DNA from: Lachnospiraceae bacterium | GTDB taxonomy: Bacteria; Bacillota; Clostridia; Lachnospirales; Lachnospiraceae | Length of the DNA: 7,083 bases | Assembly: GCA_014804225.1 (NCBI GenBank) | Contig: JAAVAF010000114.1 | Span: forward strand, 1-7,083 | Reading direction: 5' to 3' | Shown: one piece after another, positions 1 through 6,483 of the stretch | How the letters are laid out: every line of letters starts with the position of its first letter | How positions within the stretch are numbered: the stretch's first letter is position 1 | Position numbers and translations under genes: made by a program | The notes under the pieces: model-generated | Seen by the model: the letters and a program-made list of their open reading frames with translations, nothing else | Told to the model about the DNA's origin: nothing | The model's database searches: none

Positions 1-63
1 ATCAAAAAGCTTACGCTTTTCGCTGTCAAGAATTTACAAGTTATACAAGAATGGAGGCTATTA

Positions 64-2244
64 ATGGGCGATAAATCAAACAATAAGATGGATTATAAAA
101 AACCGGAATATTATTTAAACAGGGAGCTTAGCTGGATACAGTTTAACCATCGTGTGCTTGGAGAGGCAAAGGACAAGAGTATACCGCTCTTTGAACGCCT
201 GAAATTTTTAAGTATTACCGCGTCAAACCTTGATGAGTTTTTTATGGTAAGAGTGGCATCGCTCAAAGATATGGTGAATGCAGGTTATACCAAAAAGGAT
301 ATTGCGGGAATGACGCCTACAGAGCAGCTCGATGCGGTCAACAGAGCAACGCACGAGTTGGTGGATATGCAGTATTCGGTCTTTAACCGTTCTCTTTTGC
401 CGATGCTTGCACAAAATGGCTTAATGTTGATAGAAAAACATGAGGATTTAAGCGAGGCGGACGGTAATTTTGTCGATCGTTATTTTCAGGACAATGTCTA
501 TCCTGTTCTTACGCCTATGGCAGTGGATTCTTCAAGACCGTTTCCATTGATCCGAAATAAAACGTTGAACTTGGGCGCTTTGGTTTCCCGAAAGGAAGAG
601 GAGGGCAGAAAGCATCTGTTTCACAAAAAATCGGCACAAAATAAGGAGCTGGAGTTTGCTACGGTACAGGTACCGGGAGGTGTACCGCGCATCGTACAGC
701 TCCCTGACGGCAATGATGGAGAACGACGCATGATACTGCTCGAGCAGATTATAGAGCGCAATATGGATAAACTGTTTTTAAATTACAACATTGAGTGCGC
801 ATTCCCGTTTCGCGTCATGAGAAACGCGGATTTCAACATTCAGGAGGAGGATGCGGAGGACTTATTAAAAGAGATTGAAAAGCAGCTCAAAAAAAGGCAG
901 TGGGGTCAGGCGATTCGTCTTGAGGTGGAGGACGGCATGGACAACGGTCTGCTTGATATTATCCAAAAAGAGCTTATGATAGACGAGCGGGATATCTATC
1001 GAATTCCCGGACCGCTTGATTTGACATTTTTGATGAAAACATACGGTTTAGCAGGCTTTGACCACTTAAAAAATGAATCTTATAAGCCTCAGCCGGTGCC
1101 TGGACTTGAGGCAGGAACCAATATTTTTGAGCGGATTAAAGAACAGGATATTTTGCTGCATCACCCGTATCAGACTTTTGCACCTGTGGTTGATTTTATC
1201 AAACAGGCGTCAAGAGATCCCGAGGTGCTTGCAATCAAACAGACACTGTATCGTGTAAGCGGTAATTCGCCGATTATTGCAGCGCTTGCGCAAGCCGCAG
1301 AAAATGGGAAACAGGTATCGGTGCTTGTGGAGCTTAAGGCACGGTTTGACGAGGAGAATAATATCGTCTGGGCAAGAAAGCTCGAACAGGCGGGGTGCCA
1401 TGTTATATATGGACTTGTGGGATTAAAAACGCATTGTAAGATTACATTGGTGGTAAGGCGTGAAGAGGAAGGCATTCGAAGATATGTGCATCTTGGAACG
1501 GGAAACTATAATGATTCGACAGCAAAGCTCTACACGGATTTAGGCTTGCTCACCTGTGATGAGGCGATCGGTGAGGATGCAACGGCGGTCTTTAATATGC
1601 TCTCAGGTTATTCAGAGCCGCTTGGTTGGAATCATTTGGCACTTGCGCCGCTTTGGTTGAAGGATCGATTTTTATACCTGATCAATCGGGAGAAGGAGAA
1701 TGCAATCGAAAACCGTCCTGCAAGAATTGTGGCAAAGATGAATTCACTTTGTGATGCTGATATTATCAAAGCACTTTATGAGGCAGCAGAAAGTGGTGTG
1801 AAAATTGAATTGATTGTTCGTGGTATCTGTTGTCTGAGGACAGGAGTTGAGGGAACAAACGACAATATCACCGTGCGCTCGATTGTCGGAAATTTTTTGG
1901 AGCACGCGAGAATCTTTTATTTTGAAAATGCAGGAAATTCCGAGATTTATATGGCAAGCGCCGACTGGATGCCAAGAAATTTGGAACGGCGTGTGGAGAT
2001 TTTGTTTCCAATCTTGAATCCGGAACTGAAGGAACAAGTTTGGCATGTGCTTGAGGTGCAGCTAAACGATACGCAAAAAGCACAGGAATTAAAATCGGAT
2101 GGAAATTACGAAAAGGTTGACAGACACGGAAAAGAACTGTACAATGCACAAGAGGAATTCTGTAAGGAATATGTTGCGCTCGCATCAAAGCAGCGTAAGC
2201 TTGACAAACAAGCGAGGGTCTTTCAACCAGAGTACAAAAATTGA
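64..2244 (+). CDS. ppk1: Polyphosphate kinase 1 (PPK1), complete
   Basis: Reversibly transfers the gamma phosphate of ATP onto inorganic polyphosphate, through a phosphohistidine intermediate. The protein is 726 residues, slightly longer than the roughly 690 of E. coli PPK. The N domain (about 15-120) carries the SNLDEFF motif at 54-60, with the ATP-contacting Asn at 55. A head domain follows (about 125-330), then two phospholipase-D-like C domains (about 345-515 and 520-690). His457 in KTHCK corresponds to the autophosphorylated E. coli His435. His476 (HLGTGNYN) and His614 (FLEHARIF) correspond to His454 and His592, and Arg397 and Arg427 to the metal/phosphate-binding Arg375 and Arg405. All five keep one constant numbering offset from the E. 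coli enzyme, so the catalytic core is intact. The ATG has GGAGG at 53-57, six bases upstream. It is the first gene of the visible cluster; whether ppx lies upstream cannot be seen. Confidence 0.98.
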   Translation: MGDKSNNKMDYKKPEYYLNRELSWIQFNHRVLGEAKDKSIPLFERLKFLSITASNLDEFFMVRVASLKDMVNAGYTKKDIAGMTPTEQLDAVNRATHELVDMQYSVFNRSLLPMLAQNGLMLIEKHEDLSEADGNFVDRYFQDNVYPVLTPMAVDSSRPFPLIRNKTLNLGALVSRKEEEGRKHLFHKKSAQNKELEFATVQVPGGVPRIVQLPDGNDGERRMILLEQIIERNMDKLFLNYNIECAFPFRVMRNADFNIQEEDAEDLLKEIEKQLKKRQWGQAIRLEVEDGMDNGLLDIIQKELMIDERDIYRIPGPLDLTFLMKTYGLAGFDHLKNESYKPQPVPGLEAGTNIFERIKEQDILLHHPYQTFAPVVDFIKQASRDPEVLAIKQTLYRVSGNSPIIAALAQAAENGKQVSVLVELKARFDEENNIVWARKLEQAGCHVIYGLVGLKTHCKITLVVRREEEGIRRYVHLGTGNYNDSTAKLYTDLGLLTCDEAIGEDATAVFNMLSGYSEPLGWNHLALAPLWLKDRFLYLINREKENAIENRPARIVAKMNSLCDADIIKALYEAAESGVKIELIVRGICCLRTGVEGTNDNITVRSIVGNFLEHARIFYFENAGNSEIYMASADWMPRNLERRVEILFPILNPELKEQVWHVLEVQLNDTQKAQELKSDGNYEKVDRHGKELYNAQEEFCKEYVALASKQRKLDKQARVFQPEYKN

Positions 2245-2261
2245 AAGGATGAAGGGACAAT

Positions 2262-2855
2262 ATGGTAAGGTTTGTGCTTGCTTCGGGCTCCCCGAGGCGT
2301 AAGGAGCTTTTGGAACAGCTTGGACTGGAATTTGAAATTTCATCGGCTCATGGTGAGGAGCTTATTACAAAGACACAGCCGTCAGATATTGTGGAGGAGT
2401 TATCACAGCAAAAAGCAAATGAGGTAGCAGACCGGTTTGCACAGATGTACAAAAATGACACGTATGTCATAATTGGTGCGGATACCATTGTGGCATTTGA
2501 AAATGCAATTATGGGTAAGCCTCATGATGAACAAGATGCTGTGCGTATGCTGACACAGCTTGCAGGGAATACACATCAGGTATACACGGGAGTCACGCTT
2601 GTGATATTAAAGGATGATGAGAGAAAAGTAGTGACATTTCACGAAAAGACAGATGTACACATGTATCCGATGACAAAGGCGCAGATTGAGGCATATGTAG
2701 AGACAGGCGAGCCAATGGATAAAGCGGGAGCCTATGCGATTCAGGGGAAATGCGCCGCATATATCAAGGGAATAAACGGTGAATATAATAATGTAGTAGG
2801 ACTTCCAGTGGCAAGATTGACACAGGAGCTTTTGGCTTTGGGATTAATATCATAA
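2262..2855 (+). CDS. maf: Maf family nucleotide pyrophosphatase (dTTP/UTP type)
   Basis: Cytoplasmic hydrolase of the Maf/HAM1-like (ITPase) fold that converts non-canonical or excess nucleoside triphosphates to monophosphate plus pyrophosphate. At 197 residues it is full length. Family motifs appear in order: SGSPRRKELL (8-17), GADTIV (72-77, with catalytic Asp74), GKP (85-87), VYTG (107-110), EPMDKAGAYAIQG (150-162) and YNNVVGLP (175-182). The EPMDKAGAY...IQG signature is typical of the YhdE/B. subtilis Maf subgroup, which is known to act on dTTP, UTP and modified pyrimidine nucleotides, so that specificity is inferred here. In Firmicutes Maf is also linked to septum and division control. 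It begins 17 bases after ppk1, with a GAAGGG ribosome site at 2251-2256, consistent with co-transcription. The only small oddity is Ala159 where Gly is common in GAYGIQG. Confidence 0.97.
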   Translation: MVRFVLASGSPRRKELLEQLGLEFEISSAHGEELITKTQPSDIVEELSQQKANEVADRFAQMYKNDTYVIIGADTIVAFENAIMGKPHDEQDAVRMLTQLAGNTHQVYTGVTLVILKDDERKVVTFHEKTDVHMYPMTKAQIEAYVETGEPMDKAGAYAIQGKCAAYIKGINGEYNNVVGLPVARLTQELLALGLIS

Positions 2856-2871
2856 TGGAGGATATTGTATT

Positions 2872-3135
2872 ATGAACGAATATGATGATGCAGTATTAAC
2901 TTGTTTTTTGGAAAAGCAGTTACAGCTTTTTCCAGAAAATGTTGTGGAATCGATTGATGAGGCGGAGGCTTTTCTTGAGGAATGCATGGCAGTGGTTGTA
3001 AACTCTGTCGATGAAGTTTGGGAATACTTTGATGCGGAAGGTGTGGACTTGGAAGGTCAGGACAAAGAAGACATCGTTACGGCGTCGGAAGTTTTTGAGA
3101 TTGGTGACGGGAGATACCTGATCGTGGAGAGCTAA
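2872..3135 (+). CDS. Small, very acidic conserved-looking protein of unknown function
   Basis: I do not recognise this family. The 87-residue product contains 25 Asp/Glu against only three Lys/Arg and no His, a net charge near -22. There is no signal peptide or membrane segment, so it should be a soluble cytoplasmic protein. The first half (about 5-52) reads as helical with periodic hydrophobics and two cysteines (11 and 38). The second half (53-87) is an acidic stretch ending in a short beta-type tail, VFEIGDGRYLIVES. The start is well supported: GGAGG at 2857-2861 lies ten bases before the ATG, and the preceding maf stop is only 16 bases away. The next gene starts 26 bases later. Its position suggests it is co-expressed with, and perhaps a partner of, the SseB-like multidomain protein downstream; that link is inference only. 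Confidence 0.85.
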   Translation: MNEYDDAVLTCFLEKQLQLFPENVVESIDEAEAFLEECMAVVVNSVDEVWEYFDAEGVDLEGQDKEDIVTASEVFEIGDGRYLIVES

Positions 3136-3150
3136 AGAGATGGTAAGAAA

Positions 3151-3157
3151 GGGAAAG
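3151..3157 (+). promoter_or_regulatory. Ribosome binding site supporting the GTG start at 3162
   Basis: A purine-rich GGGAAAG tract ends five bases before a GTG codon. An in-frame TAA at 3144-3146 blocks any earlier start, and the next in-frame ATG is 21 codons downstream without a ribosome site. GTG at 3162 is therefore the best start for the 682-residue gene. The site is weaker than the GGAGG sites of the neighbouring genes. Confidence 0.5.
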
Positions 3158-3161
3158 AAAA

Positions 3162-5210
3162 GTGGAGAGGAAATCGAACATTTCGGTATGGCAGATAGGT
3201 CTTTTTGAAGGCTTTGACAGAGATGTTATGGTAATGCAGCGGGACGAGGAGGAAGTCTTTGAAGGTGCGCTTCATGTTTTTTTTGATAAAGCGTATTATG
3301 ATGCCTATGTGGCGAAGGCTGTAAAGTACGGTAATCATCGTTACGCATATCATATCGATAAATTGGGTGAGGTCGTAAACCAAATCTTTGATGAGAATAT
3401 TGAGGGACTCGTTATTTTCATGAATACAGCGGGAGCTGAAAATAATCCGAACAATTCATTGTGTGATGAAAAATATATTTCAGCAAAAGAACTTATCGGA
3501 TATAAGGATATCGCCCAAAGTTACCATCTTATGTACATGGCGTCAATTGAACGATGCGTCGAAGAAAAGGCAATCGCTGCCCTTTGGACAAAATATGTGT
3601 ACATCATAGGCAGGCTTCCGAATCCGGGAAGGCCGCCCGCTGCAGGCGAACCGCAGACGTTTGAGCTTATGACGATGAAGCGCAAGCATGATAACAGTAA
3701 TGCAACAGCAGATGATTTTGATTACGAGTCGTTAAAAGTATTTTTGACGCCAGAGAGTGCGATGCGTTATAATCCAGATAAGAAGCCGGTGAATAAATAT
3801 AAGCTTTCGATGCTCTCGCAGCTTGTGCGCGGAAAACTTCGTGTCATCATAGAGCCGCATAGAAATTACTGGCTTGAGTATGATCCCGCAAATATTGACA
3901 TCAAACAATACTTGGATCTTCCAAAGTATGATGAAGCGATGGTTCAAGAACGAATCAAAAAATATATGGAGATGCAGCAAATTTTCATACTGATGAATCC
4001 GCTTCACAGCGATTACAGAGTATCGCTTGGAAATCCGTTTTTGATGAAGTATGGGGACAACAATATCACGCTGTATCTTTTTGAAACATATGATGACGCA
4101 CAAAATTATGTACTGCAAAATCAAAATCTGCTTCCGGTTTTTGATGCAACCTTTCCGATCGGTGTGCTTGGAGGTGAAGAAGACCTTTATCAGCTCGAAA
4201 CAGTCATTGCACTTGCAGCAAAACTGGGTGTCACAACAGTCTGTCTTGACGCGGATACAAAGCAGTCGATTGCGTGCAATATCAATTACTTTAGAAAGGC
4301 GACAAACTATACGAAGTCCATAGAAGATTTGTTGTCGGCGCAGGACCTGGAAAAAGTGATGCGCGAGGAGAATGGCGAGAAGAAGTACCGACTTCCGATT
4401 GTGCCGTTTTATGATATGCATAACGAGTACGCAGTCAGTGAGGAGAGAAAAGCAGAGCTGATTGCACATATGGACAATGATTTTGACAACGGTCTTGCCT
4501 ATATGGCATCATTAAATACGCCTGAAATGATGGTGCTGATGAATGAGACTGCAAAGCGTTTTGATAAGGCGAGAAAAGAGGACAATGAGGAGGAGAAGGC
4601 AGCATACGGACTTATGATGAATCGAATTACCGTGCCGCTTACCGAAAGTCTTTGTGAGAAACCCTATATCTTTACGCTTAAGAATGAAGACGGCGATTTT
4701 ACAATGAAAAATAACATTGTATATCTCATTGTGACAAACCGTTTTGAAGCGGGAAGAAAAGGAGAGGGACGGCTTACTCCGGTAGGAATTGATAATGCGG
4801 ACTTTATGGAGAGGCTTTGTCAAAAGAGTGGGTTGGTAGCGCTCACGGATGGTCCCAACATCGTATGCGTGATGGATACGAGGCTGATGAGCGAGGTGGC
4901 AAAACAGTGGAAAAGGGCAGAGGCCCTGCGGGAAGAACTTTTAATCTATATGACGCAGGGGTGTGACTTGGAATACGAAAGAGCAGTCTATTATTATAAA
5001 AGACTTAAATCCGATAACGACATTTTTGTAGAGTTTACATCGGCAGTAAGAAACGGGGAATTTCCTCCAATGGCGATGCTTGAAGTTGAGGGTTACACTG
5101 CAAAAAAGCTTGCAGAGCAGTTTGGCTTTAATATGTTGCAGGCATATGATGCAATACTCTCACTTAAGGAGGATAAAAAGTTTGTCGATAAGTATAAGAA
5201 GAATGTTTAA
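3162..5210 (+). CDS. Large multidomain protein with repeated SseB-like modules, function unknown
   Basis: A 682-residue protein starting at GTG. It has no signal peptide or membrane segment, so it is probably cytoplasmic. I see about four diverged copies of one pattern: a short helix, a strand such as YVYIIG, IFILMN or PYIFTLK, a loop, then a strand like LKVFLT, ITLYLF or IVYLIV. A helix and a final strand like IEGLVIFMN or PNIVCVMD close each copy. They lie at roughly residues 1-88, 128-241, 255-364 and 470-572. This resembles the SseB N-terminal domain (PF07179), a small alpha/beta domain with no settled biochemical function. The resemblance is by eye and needs a profile search. A helical linker occupies 365-470. 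The C-terminus (about 635-682) is a helical segment beginning VEGYTAKKLAEQFGF that looks like a small helix bundle. Cys residues are scattered and no catalytic motif is evident. It follows the acidic 87-residue gene by 26 bases. Confidence 0.85.
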   Translation: MERKSNISVWQIGLFEGFDRDVMVMQRDEEEVFEGALHVFFDKAYYDAYVAKAVKYGNHRYAYHIDKLGEVVNQIFDENIEGLVIFMNTAGAENNPNNSLCDEKYISAKELIGYKDIAQSYHLMYMASIERCVEEKAIAALWTKYVYIIGRLPNPGRPPAAGEPQTFELMTMKRKHDNSNATADDFDYESLKVFLTPESAMRYNPDKKPVNKYKLSMLSQLVRGKLRVIIEPHRNYWLEYDPANIDIKQYLDLPKYDEAMVQERIKKYMEMQQIFILMNPLHSDYRVSLGNPFLMKYGDNNITLYLFETYDDAQNYVLQNQNLLPVFDATFPIGVLGGEEDLYQLETVIALAAKLGVTTVCLDADTKQSIACNINYFRKATNYTKSIEDLLSAQDLEKVMREENGEKKYRLPIVPFYDMHNEYAVSEERKAELIAHMDNDFDNGLAYMASLNTPEMMVLMNETAKRFDKARKEDNEEEKAAYGLMMNRITVPLTESLCEKPYIFTLKNEDGDFTMKNNIVYLIVTNRFEAGRKGEGRLTPVGIDNADFMERLCQKSGLVALTDGPNIVCVMDTRLMSEVAKQWKRAEALREELLIYMTQGCDLEYERAVYYYKRLKSDNDIFVEFTSAVRNGEFPPMAMLEVEGYTAKKLAEQFGFNMLQAYDAILSLKEDKKFVDKYKKNV

Positions 5211-5230
5211 ATGAGAAAGTTTCATTGAAA

Positions 5231-5244
5231 ACAGCGTGCGCTGT
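5231..5244 (+). repeat. Perfect short inverted repeat in the 75-base gap
   Basis: ACAGCG and CGCTGT are separated by TG, giving a six-base dyad. A palindromic GCTGCAGC (5251-5258) and two further CAGCG copies (5255-5259 and 5261-5265) follow and could pair alternatively with CGCTG at 5239-5243. There is no T-run, so this is not a convincing intrinsic terminator. It could be an RNA processing or stability element, or chance. This is the longest gap in the cluster, which makes it a possible boundary between transcripts. Confidence 0.4.
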
Positions 5245-5285
5245 AGAGTTGCTGCAGCGTCAGCGGTGAAAGGGGAAACAAGCAT

Positions 5286-6002
5286 ATGAAACCGCAAAGA
5301 CATATTCGAAAGGAATTTATTTCCATACTTTTGGTCTCCAATACAGGAGGAAAAAACAAGGAAATCCGTCTATCCCGCCCAGTTTATCGTTTGTTACGTT
5401 ATATACCGGTATTGATTTTGGCGGTAGTTCTTAGTTTGATTGGATTGCTCTATTTTCAGCAAAAGCAAATGCAGCAGCTTCGTGCGCAGCTAGAGCCGTA
5501 TACGAAACAAATTGAGCAGCAGGAGGCGCAGTTGGCACAGATGAGTGCTGAGAATAAAAAACTTGCTGATGAGAATACGCAGCTTAAGGGAGAAATGGAG
5601 ACGGCGACGCAGCCGGAGGAGAGTCCGTATCAGGATGCACCAAACGGTTATCCGTATATGGGTGCCGGTGGTATCTTGGTTTCGCCGTATTCCGATGAGC
5701 AGCCTTATATGTCAATTAACACGCATACTGACGGTGCGATTGTTGCGGGCGGAGACGGAACGATAACGTCTGTCAGCTCCGATGATACCTATCCGTTCAT
5801 TGTGGAAATCAAGCATGAGGACGGATACATAACGCGCTATTTGAGTAATGAAGCTGTACAGGCGCAGTTAGAGGAGAACACACAGGTCAAAATGGGTGAT
5901 ACGTTATTTACGATTACCGTTGACAATACACAATTCGATTACCAGATTATTTATAAGAACAAACCAATCGACCCACTTGTGGTGATTGAGGCAAAAGGAT
6001 AA
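5286..6002 (+). CDS. Membrane-anchored coiled-coil protein with degenerate LytM/M23-like domain
   Basis: A 238-residue bitopic protein, likely a bactofilin partner in envelope morphogenesis. A basic N-terminal segment (1-37) should be cytoplasmic. A transmembrane helix spans about 39-57 and a Gln/Glu-rich coiled coil about 58-106. After a Pro/Tyr/Gly-rich linker, a beta-rich domain (about 138-236) follows the LytM layout: GDGTITSV, then VEIKHEDGYITRY, then VKMGDTLFTI, then IDPLVVIE. In active M23 endopeptidases zinc is held by HxxxD and HxH. Here these positions align with Tyr141/Asn145 and Phe217/Tyr219, so the domain is probably non-catalytic. Cell-wall binding or activation of a true hydrolase, as for other degenerate LytM factors, is inference. 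AGGGG at 5271-5275 lies ten bases upstream of the ATG. The stop is 17 bases before the bactofilin gene, so the two are surely coupled. Confidence 0.87.
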   Translation: MKPQRHIRKEFISILLVSNTGGKNKEIRLSRPVYRLLRYIPVLILAVVLSLIGLLYFQQKQMQQLRAQLEPYTKQIEQQEAQLAQMSAENKKLADENTQLKGEMETATQPEESPYQDAPNGYPYMGAGGILVSPYSDEQPYMSINTHTDGAIVAGGDGTITSVSSDDTYPFIVEIKHEDGYITRYLSNEAVQAQLEENTQVKMGDTLFTITVDNTQFDYQIIYKNKPIDPLVVIEAKG

Positions 6003-6010
6003 AAGGAGGA
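6003..6010 (+). promoter_or_regulatory. Strong ribosome binding site of the bactofilin gene
   Basis: AAGGAGGA directly follows the TAA of the upstream LytM-like gene and lies nine bases before the bactofilin ATG. This is the best Shine-Dalgarno match in the window. It suggests high translation of the filament-forming protein relative to its membrane partner. Confidence 0.8.
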
Positions 6011-6019
6011 ATTATTACT

Positions 6020-6418
6020 ATGTTACGAAAAGGCACATCTACTACATCAGATGCGAATGTAAAAGTAAGCACATTAATTGGAGAGGGAGCTGTATTTGAC
6101 GGAAATTTAACAATACCGGATACCATTCGGATTGACGGTACGATAAACGGAAACTGTTCTTGCGATTCGACGCTTATTTTGGGGGAATCAGGACAGATTT
6201 TTGGGAATATCAATGCTCAGAATATCATTATTTCCGGAAGTGTGAAAGGGGATATCACGGCAAAAGGTAAATTGGAATTTCTTCCCACAGGAAGACTTGT
6301 CGGCAATATTGTTGCCAATACGCTTGTCATTGATGAGGGTGCATATGTTGACGGTAAATGTACCATGACCTCCGATTCGGCGACTTCTTCTTACAGCAGT
6401 AGTGTCAGCGAAGAATAG
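6020..6418 (+). CDS. Bactofilin (polymer-forming cytoskeletal protein)
   Basis: A 132-residue bactofilin (DUF583 family), a right-handed beta-helix protein that polymerises without nucleotides into membrane-associated filaments and recruits cell-wall enzymes. The core (about 14-118) shows the repeating short-strand pattern of the family: IRIDGTINGN, LILGESGQIFGNI, IIISGSVKGDITAKGKLEFLPTGRLVGNI and LVIDEGAYVDGKC. The LEFLPTGRLVGNI block is highly characteristic. The short N-terminal tail begins MLRK, resembling the MFxK-type tails reported to target bactofilins to membranes; this comparison is inference. The C-terminal tail (118-132) is Ser-rich and acidic, probably disordered, and short for the family. 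The gene sits 17 bases after the LytM-like gene, a pairing seen for bactofilins and M23 peptidases in other bacteria, where it controls cell curvature, stalks or buds. No frameshift or truncation is visible. Confidence 0.97.
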   Translation: MLRKGTSTTSDANVKVSTLIGEGAVFDGNLTIPDTIRIDGTINGNCSCDSTLILGESGQIFGNINAQNIIISGSVKGDITAKGKLEFLPTGRLVGNIVANTLVIDEGAYVDGKCTMTSDSATSSYSSSVSEE

Positions 6419-6483
6419 GCGGATTTTGGTAAGCGCATTTTGAGAGATTTCGGATTCATTTTTACGGCAAAAGGAGAAAGGGA

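Noticed and set aside
5..20. AAAAGC-TTAC-GCTTTT hairpin upstream of ppk1
   Set aside because: Only a six-base stem with little GC. It could be the remnant of an upstream terminator, but the window begins too close to judge.
24..47. Promoter-like TGTCAA and TATACA before ppk1
   Set aside because: The spacing of 12 bases is too short for a sigma-A promoter and the boxes are poor matches.
1868..2260. A 130-codon minus-strand open frame over the end of ppk1
   Set aside because: It is antisense to conserved PPK1 sequence, including the His614 region, and has no family resemblance.
2855..2875. Tiny six-codon frame whose ATG overlaps the maf stop and whose TGA overlaps the next start (ATGA)
   Set aside because: It arises because the ribosome site itself reads ATGGAGG; a similar chance frame occurs at 51-74 before ppk1.
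3732..4469. A 245-codon open frame on the minus strand inside the SseB-like gene
   Set aside because: It lies wholly antisense to a better coding frame, its product is rich in Cys/Ile/His/Arg typical of reverse-complement shadows, and no recognisable domain is seen.
5211..5228. Five-codon frame directly after the stop of the SseB-like gene
   Set aside because: Too short and no sign of conservation; treated as chance.
6419..6483. 65-base gap between bactofilin and ThyX-like genes as a possible promoter or terminator
   Set aside because: No hairpin with T-run and no clear -35/-10 pair; only the ribosome site AAGGAG is supported.
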